Positions 58,883 to 64,000 of a stretch of DNA of 64,000 nucleotides are shown piece after piece. Every line of letters begins with the position of its first letter. Within the stretch, counting starts at the first letter, position 1. Location: positions 1,909,005-1,973,004 of the forward strand of contig NZ_CAKAKH010000001.1 of the NCBI RefSeq assembly GCF_916618885.1. Reading direction: 5' to 3'. Source of the stretch: Marinilactibacillus sp. Marseille-P9653. GTDB lineage: Bacteria > Bacillota > Bacilli > Lactobacillales > Carnobacteriaceae_A. Position numbers and translations under genes: made by a program. The notes below the pieces were generated by a model, which did no database searches, was not told the DNA's origin, and saw only the letters and a list, made by a program, of their open reading frames with translations.

Positions 58883-59338
58883 TCAAACTTGAATATGTTC
58901 GATTTGTAAACATATAATTTGTTCTTTAGACAAACCAATCATCACATCGTTACCTACGGATAAAAATTTCAAATCTTTAGTCTTGTTTCCAATCAGTAGT
59001 CTTTTTGAATTCGGATCATATATAGATTCACCAGCAATCTTACAATCGTAACCCATTCCGCATTCTAGTTGAAAATCCGACACTACTTTCACTAACCTAT
59101 TTTCTTCAGAATTGACTTGGGTTACTTTTCCTCTCTTACATAACTCTAATCTAAAGTAACCAGAAACACCTAAAATCGTATTTTGATGACAGTCCACTTC
59201 TAGCGAAAGATATTGATATCCTATCATCAATGAACTGGTGTCGAGATCTGTATATAGTATGAATGAACTTTCCTCTTTTAAATACTGAATAGAATGATCG
59301 ATAGATCCTGCTTCTATTTTAAATTGGATCAGTTCTAT
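58883..59338 (-). CDS. Unknown protein with apparent ATA start codon
   Basis: The open frame is 151 codons if translation begins at ATA 59338, which sits 7 nt after a perfect AAGGAGG (59346-59352). The first usual start in the frame, TTG 59230, would drop 36 residues and has no ribosome site. The protein is acidic, beta-rich in appearance, without membrane segment or recognised motif, and ends FLSVGNDVMIGLSKEQI. Either the start codon has mutated from ATG to ATA, which would nearly silence the gene, or ATA is used at low efficiency. Confidence 0.6.
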   Translation of the reverse strand: MELIQFKIEAGSIDHSIQYLKEESSFILYTDLDTSSLMIGYQYLSLEVDCHQNTILGVSGYFRLELCKRGKVTQVNSEENRLVKVVSDFQLECGMGYDCKIAGESIYDPNSKRLLIGNKTKDLKFLSVGNDVMIGLSKEQIICLQIEHIQV

Positions 59339-59420
59339 AACTTTTCCTCCTTACTATTATTTGCTATCTTTTGAGGATTTTTTATTTAACCACTCTACTT
59401 GCCTGCAATCAGTATCTTCT

Positions 59421-60185
59421 TCAAAACTTCTTCCTGTCCATCACTTTAATAGAGATGGAGAAACAGGCGGCCGATAGAAATAAACTAACCACTATTGCCC
59501 AGTTTATTTCACTGAACTCTGTTGTCCCTTCTAGTATAGAGACGTTTTCTCCAATCAGCATAATCGGATTATACGCTCTTACGCTTTCAACTATATTTAT
59601 TAGATACATCAGCCCAATCATCAATAAGCTAAACAGTAATGAGAGATATCCGCTTTTGAAAAGTGTAGAACCTAAAACAATAATGGATGAAAAGTAGAGA
59701 ATAAATACTAGAAATGGTATCAATGCGAGAAAGATATGAGGACTTGCGTTATCTGTAAAATAAAGACTTGTATAAGCAGCGGTTACGCCAAAACTGAGTA
59801 GGAGCGCTAATACGCTAAGCAATAAGATCATAATAAACTTACTCGTTATGATGGCTGATCGACTTAATCCTTTTGTGACTAGGTTGATCAAACTACCACT
59901 TTTCACTTCTCCACTCACACTACTACTAAAGAATATCGCTAACAAATAAATACCGATCTGCGTTAAATTCTTGTAAAATTGTACCCAGGAGTCAACTGAT
60001 GTTGGTTCAGGTAATGAAATTTGAACACCTTCTCCTAGTGAGCTTTTGAGGATTTCTGGTGTAAGTACCGCAATCAATGGACTTAATATTCCAAAAAATA
60101 CGAATACCGTTAAAATCAATAATAGCTTCTTGGTTCTCCATGCTTCTAACCACTCTTTTTTTGTGAATATGATAATATCTCTCAT
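59421..60185 (-). CDS. ABC-2 type permease (YxlG-like)
   Basis: Membrane subunit of a two-gene ABC system: 254 residues, six transmembrane helices (residues 20-40, 70-92, 105-130, 140-165, 175-195 and 225-245). An extracellular stretch with EGVQISLPEPTSVDSW lies between the first two. The SSVSGEVKSGSLINLVTKGLSR segment is typical of ABC-2 permeases. The start overlaps the ATPase gene by 4 bp. Last gene of an XRE-yxlE-ATPase-permease operon. Confidence 0.88.
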   Translation of the reverse strand: MRDIIIFTKKEWLEAWRTKKLLLILTVFVFFGILSPLIAVLTPEILKSSLGEGVQISLPEPTSVDSWVQFYKNLTQIGIYLLAIFFSSSVSGEVKSGSLINLVTKGLSRSAIITSKFIMILLLSVLALLLSFGVTAAYTSLYFTDNASPHIFLALIPFLVFILYFSSIIVLGSTLFKSGYLSLLFSLLMIGLMYLINIVESVRAYNPIMLIGENVSILEGTTEFSEINWAIVVSLFLSAACFSISIKVMDRKKF

Positions 60186-61108
60186 TTGGTCACCTCCAAA
60201 AAGATTCTTTCTAGTGAAGGTTCTACTTTACGAAATAAAGCAGGAACAATACTCGATGTCTTACACTGCTCAAATAGTTGGCTCACTAACTCTGTGTAGT
60301 TTCCTGTATACGAAAGAAGATAGGCGTCCTTTTCTTTAAGATAGGACTGAACTTTTTGCTCTTCTATCAGCTGATCTAAAATTGTTACCAGCAAAGTCTC
60401 TGATTCTTGATCGACTTGAATCTCTATTTGAGGACTTGTATATTTGCTCTTCAATTCTCTTAGCGTCCCGTCCGCAACGATTTTGCTTTTATGTAGAATG
60501 CAGACTTGATCACAAATGCGTTCTACATCATCTAATATATGCGTTGAAAACAAAATGGTGATATCCCCTTTTAAAGAAGCAATCAAATCCAAGAACTCTC
60601 GCCTTCCACTTGGATCTAAAGCTGAAGTTGGTTCGTCACATATCAATAATTTCGGCTCATTCAGAAGTGCTTGTGCAGCCCCTAAGCGTTGCTTCATTCC
60701 TCTAGAATACGTTTTAATTTGTTTTTTATTGTCTTCAAGTCCTACCTTTTGGATCATCTCCTGTACCTTCACTGAGAGAAACTTCTTAGATATTCCTGTA
60801 ATCTCACCGCAAAGCTTCAAGTACTCTCTCGCCGTCATAAATCCATAAAAATCTGGAACATCTGGAAGGTAACCAGTATAGTGGTTCGTTTTCGTATTGC
60901 CAAACGTTACCACTTCTCCATTTATTCTAATTTCCCCTTCAGTCAATTCTTCTAAGCCAAGGATTAATTTCATAGTCGTTGTTTTACCAGCACCATTCAT
61001 TCCAATAAATCCATAAACACTTCCTTTTGGTATCGACAAATCAATTCCATCAAGTATCTTTTGATTACCAAAAGATTTTGTAACCTTTTCCAGTGTTAGA
61101 ATAGACAT
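60182..61108 (-). CDS. ABC transporter ATP-binding protein (YxlF-like)
   Basis: ATPase of 308 residues. Walker A GMNGAGKTTTM is near 36-46, signature YSRGMKQRLG near 133, Walker B LLICDEPTSALDP near 155, and H-loop STHI after it. The C-terminal 90 residues are an extra domain typical of the bacitracin/antibiotic-export and CcmA-type families. It directly follows the small membrane protein gene (2-bp gap). Order and types match the Bacillus yxlE-yxlF-yxlG module. Confidence 0.9.
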   Translation of the reverse strand: MSILTLEKVTKSFGNQKILDGIDLSIPKGSVYGFIGMNGAGKTTTMKLILGLEELTEGEIRINGEVVTFGNTKTNHYTGYLPDVPDFYGFMTAREYLKLCGEITGISKKFLSVKVQEMIQKVGLEDNKKQIKTYSRGMKQRLGAAQALLNEPKLLICDEPTSALDPSGRREFLDLIASLKGDITILFSTHILDDVERICDQVCILHKSKIVADGTLRELKSKYTSPQIEIQVDQESETLLVTILDQLIEEQKVQSYLKEKDAYLLSYTGNYTELVSQLFEQCKTSSIVPALFRKVEPSLERIFLEVTK

Positions 61109-61110
61109 AA

Positions 61111-61323
61111 CTAGTCCTCCTTCCCAAATGCAAAATAAGCAATCGGTCCGACGATTTGAATCGCTGCTACCACAATAATCCAGAAGACTTTATTTCCAAA
61201 GCGAAACAGTTCTTGCTTCAAAACTTGAACCAGTGCAGTGATCATCAAAATAACTTGTAACAAGATAACAGGAACCAATAATATCCAATAATCAAACAGC
61301 CACGCCGGTATTTCAGTATTCAT
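61111..61323 (-). CDS. Small PLDc_N-domain membrane protein (YxlE-like)
   Basis: A 70-residue protein with two transmembrane helices (about 10-33 and 45-65). The second ends in VGPIAYFAFGKED, the signature of the phospholipase-D N-terminal domain family that includes YxlE and bacteriocin-immunity-like proteins. ATG 61323 has AAGGAG 8 nt upstream and overlaps the regulator stop by 11 bp. In Bacillus, YxlE acts as a negative regulator in the sigY operon; that role is not shown here. Confidence 0.8.
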   Translation of the reverse strand: MNTEIPAWLFDYWILLVPVILLQVILMITALVQVLKQELFRFGNKVFWIIVVAAIQIVGPIAYFAFGKED

Positions 61324-62449
61324 CTGACTCACTCCTTTTCATAATTATCTTGATTTGTTTTTCAATTTCTATCATCTCTTCGGTTATTCTGTAAGGATCA
61401 AACCCAGGATGAGTCAATATAAGATTTCCAATGTAGTCGATGACCTGATTCGAATTTTTTGGTGTGTGATCGCCTAGCGGTAAATTTTCTAGCCAGTCTT
61501 GAATTAAATCGAAGTAAGTGTCTGTGTTGAATGACAGTAAACCGTTGTTCTTTTCTAAGACCGCTATTACATTTCTTAGACAATTGTAGACCTCTTTTTC
61601 GGAATGATATTGTGCATAAACAACTGCCGCTGATAGATAAGCATTTAAAGCTAATGTAGGATTGACGTGTTCAATATTGAATGCTTCAATTAGCGTTCGT
61701 TGTTTTCTAAAGGTTTCCTCAAAATTATTCAAATCAGCTGAAACTAATTGTGTATAGTTGGTCAATGCACTAATCAACACTGAAGTGTTCTGATAAATAC
61801 CGCTTTGAGCCGTTGCAGCTGCTCGTTTAGGTTCTCCTTTTAACTGATAAGCACTAGCGATCAAATCATCTGTAGGCAAGTAATTTTCAACGTAATTGCC
61901 TAACGTTTTTAGGACGTCATCTGGTCTATTGAGTAGTAAAAGACAAAAACCTTCTAATTTAGTTGCTTCACTAACCAACTTTGTATCAGAACTGCTCGTT
62001 CTAATATGTATAAATAAGTTTAGTGCTTCTCCAACGTAGTGTTCCTTTTGTTCATTGGGATTTTCTCCTAGTAATTTGTCAAAATGATTTAAGATCAACA
62101 AGCCCATTTGTAAAATAAATGGATAACACGAGTAATATCGTCGAGTCAGACTATGAATCGACTTCCAGACTTCCTTTGACTCTTGAGTTTCAAAAGATTT
62201 CTGTAACGAAAGATAGATTTGCTGAATCTCTTCTTTGTTTAATTCCGGTTCGTAGTTTAGTAATGAATCAATACTGATATCGAAATAAGCTGCTAATAAC
62301 GGTAACAATGTAATATCTGGGTAGGCATACTCATTTTCCCACTTTGACACAGAAGTCTTAGAGACACCCATAAAATCCGCTAATTGCTGTTGCGTAATCT
62401 GCTTCTTTTTACGTTCATTTAAGATCACGGTTCCTAAACTGACTTTCAT
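61313..62449 (-). CDS. XRE family regulator with C-terminal helical repeat domain
   Basis: A 378-residue regulator. The N-terminal helix-turn-helix (residues 4-65, RKKKQITQQQLADFMGVSKTSVSKWENEYAYPDI) is followed by about 300 residues of helical, TPR-like sequence. This architecture is used by peptide-responsive and metabolite-responsive regulators (RRNPP-like). ATG 62449 is favoured; GAGG lies upstream. It heads the ABC operon and has a 26-bp inverted repeat 58 bp upstream, suggesting autoregulation. Confidence 0.85.
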   Translation of the reverse strand: MKVSLGTVILNERKKKQITQQQLADFMGVSKTSVSKWENEYAYPDITLLPLLAAYFDISIDSLLNYEPELNKEEIQQIYLSLQKSFETQESKEVWKSIHSLTRRYYSCYPFILQMGLLILNHFDKLLGENPNEQKEHYVGEALNLFIHIRTSSSDTKLVSEATKLEGFCLLLLNRPDDVLKTLGNYVENYLPTDDLIASAYQLKGEPKRAAATAQSGIYQNTSVLISALTNYTQLVSADLNNFEETFRKQRTLIEAFNIEHVNPTLALNAYLSAAVVYAQYHSEKEVYNCLRNVIAVLEKNNGLLSFNTDTYFDLIQDWLENLPLGDHTPKNSNQVIDYIGNLILTHPGFDPYRITEEMIEIEKQIKIIMKRSESDEY

Positions 62450-62506
62450 CTTGATCACCTCTACGTAAGTGTACGATTGTTTTCGTAGGAACTCAATAGA
62501 GCAGTT

Positions 62507-62532
62507 GTTAACTTTGGGGTGTTAAAGTTAAC
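62507..62532. promoter_or_regulatory. Inverted repeat upstream of the XRE regulator
   Basis: Perfect 9-bp arms GTTAACTTT / AAAGTTAAC with an 8-nt spacer, in the promoter region of the regulator gene. It is an operator candidate; no T-run follows, so it is not a terminator. Confidence 0.55.
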
Positions 62533-62567
62533 TAAAAAGAAACATTCAGTATTTTTTGATATGAAAA

Positions 62568-62593
62568 AAGCCAGAGTTCTCACTCTGACTTTA
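62568..62593 (-). terminator. Terminator after the truncated glycosyltransferase
   Basis: Read leftward, AAAGTCAGAG / CTCTGGCTTT (one mismatch) with a 6-nt loop, then TTTTC. Confidence 0.8.
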
Positions 62594-62607
62594 AAATTCG
62601 TATGTTG

Positions 62608-62715
62608 TTATTGGTTCTTCAGATCATTTACTTCAGTTTCTAGCTGTCTGATCTCTTCTTCAAATTCTACTCCTGCATATGGACCGGTCTCGTCCTCGTT
62701 GCTTTTTTGTTTTTG
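62608..62715 (-). pseudogene. Displaced C-terminal fragment joined to the glycosyltransferase
   Basis: In a frame different from the glycosyltransferase, the minus strand encodes SNEDETGPYAGVEFEEEI then RQLETEVNDLKNQ and a stop at 62608. The composition (acidic, coiled-coil-like) looks like a genuine protein end but not like a glycosyltransferase end. The frames meet in an A-rich stretch near 62715. It is most simply the tail of a neighbouring gene left after a deletion. Confidence 0.5.
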
Positions 62716-63533
62716 CTACTGTTCGGATCGTATCCACCAACTGTAATAACAGCTTCTTTTTTAAACAATCCGAATCCACCAGAAATATTCAAGTTTCCAT
62801 TAAATTTATCATGGAAAATTCGAGAAGTAATAAAAGAACGGATATATTCAAGTGTTTGAATACTGACGATCGGATTCTTGCTCATTCTGGTTTCCACTGG
62901 CATCCCTTTTTCAAAGGTCACACCATTGGCGATACAAATTTGCCCTCCAATCGCGATGACTTTATCGTCTTCTAAGAATAGTCTCGCTGCATATTTTAAC
63001 GCATCTGCTTGTAAAATCTCATCAGCGTCCATACTCACAAAGTAAGGGAATTTAGAAACATTGATTCCCGCATTTACAGCATCTGCTTTATTTCCACCAT
63101 TTTTCTTTCTAACCAAGACGATGGGAATATGATTATGTTCACCGCTGTAAACCTCAAGTATTTCTTGTGAAGGTACTTGAAGCCTTACTGGTTTAAAGTC
63201 TCTTTTCAAATTATATTTATCAATCATAGACTGAGCTGTTTTATCTGTTGAACCGTCATCGACCACAACGATTTCATATAGTTTGTAATCCATCTCCAGC
63301 AAATGATTCACGGTTGTCACAATCGTTGTCGCTTCATTGTAAGCCGGTACAAGGATCGAAATCGGAAAGAAAAATTGATGATTCAATTCATTTTCTAGTC
63401 GCTGTTTAATTCTATAATTCCGAAGACTACCGATAGAGACGATTCCGCTAATCGTTAAATAGCATCCATAAATAATGATATACGTTGCAAAGAAAATCCC
63501 TGTAACCAGTAGAAATACATCCACATTATCCAT
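62667..63533 (-). pseudogene. Truncated family 2 glycosyltransferase
   Basis: Membrane-bound GT2 enzyme, recognisable from an N-terminal helix (residues 8-30), ISILVPAYNEATTI, IVVVDDGSTD, NGGNKADAVNAGI, VSMDADEIL and GGFGLFKKEAV. It resembles processive exopolysaccharide synthases of about 400 residues. The frame leaves the family right after GGYDPNS. The expected GEDMEL (catalytic base), Q/RxxRW motif and the C-terminal helices are absent, and 16 unrelated residues precede the stop. Activity is therefore doubtful. It overlaps the upstream HEAT gene by 8 bp. Confidence 0.7.
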
Positions 63534-64000
63534 TTTGAACCAGCCTTTCTCTTGTGCTCGCCATTTGATACACTAATTGTTCTTTCGCGTAAGCATCTTG
63601 ACCGTCTAGTATGTCCATCACACAATCTTCTGACACACCTAGTTCTGCGATTGAACGAGCTGCATTTAGTCTTACATACCAATACTGCGAAGACAAAGCC
63701 ACTTCTAAGGCCTGTAGTGTATCTTCACCAGGATATTGACTCAAAACAGCGGCTGCTGTTGAGACGCATTCCCAATTCTCATCAAAGGTCTGCGTTAGAT
63801 AGGATAGAATGGTTTCTTTGTAGGCATGAACGGGATGTTTCTCATAGTATCGTAGCACCGCACACAGTACGTCTTTATCTTTTGTTCCTTGCTTGAGTAA
63901 GGTAATCAACTTGTCTGATAATGGTGCGTCTGATAATCGGAAGAAGTCGACCATCGCAGCTTGGTAGTTTGCGTTAAATGCACTGAAGTTATCGTAAAGT
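63526..64000 (-). CDS. HEAT-repeat protein (5' end outside window)
   Basis: The frame is open to the right window edge (about 158 codons visible), so the start lies beyond 64000. The visible part is a series of helical repeats, for example EDTLQALEVALSSQYWYVRLNAARSIAELG, the classic HEAT/PBS-lyase-like unit. The gene overlaps the glycosyltransferase start by 8 bp and was probably its partner in one operon, possibly for extracellular polysaccharide production. That role is inferred only from the pairing. Confidence 0.8.
   Translation of the reverse strand, partial: LYDNFSAFNANYQAAMVDFFRLSDAPLSDKLITLLKQGTKDKDVLCAVLRYYEKHPVHAYKETILSYLTQTFDENWECVSTAAAVLSQYPGEDTLQALEVALSSQYWYVRLNAARSIAELGVSEDCVMDILDGQDAYAKEQLVYQMASTRERLVQNG

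Overview
The window is AT-rich chromosomal DNA of a low-GC Gram-positive bacterium. Bacillus-type gene order (ecs-hit-prsA-yhaMNO, ruvAB-queA-tgt-yajC, mutSL, ymdB-rny-recA-cinA-pgsA-ymfM-ymfHF) is combined with an SMK-box (SAM-III) leader on metK, which is typical of Lactobacillales. Two chemotaxis receptors and a GGDEF protein imply a motile lactic acid bacterium. I infer Carnobacteriaceae (Marinilactibacillus/Alkalibacterium-like), but I cannot assign a species from the sequence alone.

Layout. 1-12.8 kb is core: D-amino acid aminotransferase (cut by the window edge), ecsAB divergent from hit-yhaH, prsA, the yhaM/yhaN/yhaO nuclease cluster, yheA and a class A penicillin-binding protein. 13-38 kb is almost all on the minus strand: nrnA, ytoI, dinB, comN, yajC, tgt, queA, ruvB, ruvA, msrB, mutL, mutS, ymdB, rny, recA, cinA, pgsA, ymfM, ymfH, ymfF and metK. 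Strong hairpin terminators separate the transcription units.

38.4-49.8 kb is accessory. A 1.3-kb IS3-family element lies between a 5' fragment of one gene (probably a GNAT acetyltransferase) and a 3' fragment of a maltose-type acetyltransferase, without a target duplication. Next comes a cluster of four paralogous small membrane proteins (beta-rich N-terminal domain plus two transmembrane helices) with a membrane-anchored metallophosphoesterase and another small membrane protein among them. Two tandem near-identical chemotaxis receptors and a cytosolic metallophosphoesterase follow.

49.9-64 kb holds a heterodimeric ABC multidrug exporter with a MarR regulator and two operator-like palindromes, a membrane PAS-GGDEF diguanylate cyclase, a preQ1-I riboswitch controlling queT-queF, and a region of gene decay. 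One gene there has an in-frame TAG, one has a perfect Shine-Dalgarno in front of ATA instead of ATG, and a glycosyltransferase has lost its C-terminal half. A yxlEFG-like ABC module behind an XRE regulator lies between them. A HEAT-repeat gene runs off the right end.

How the genes connect. QueT (import), QueF (preQ0 to preQ1), Tgt (insertion into tRNA) and QueA (next step) together make a queuosine salvage route split over two loci. RuvAB, RecA, DinB, MutSL and YhaNO are the DNA maintenance set. The strongest candidate for something undescribed is the four-paralogue membrane protein cluster at 41.7-44.8 kb. No tRNA, rRNA or CRISPR array was recognised.
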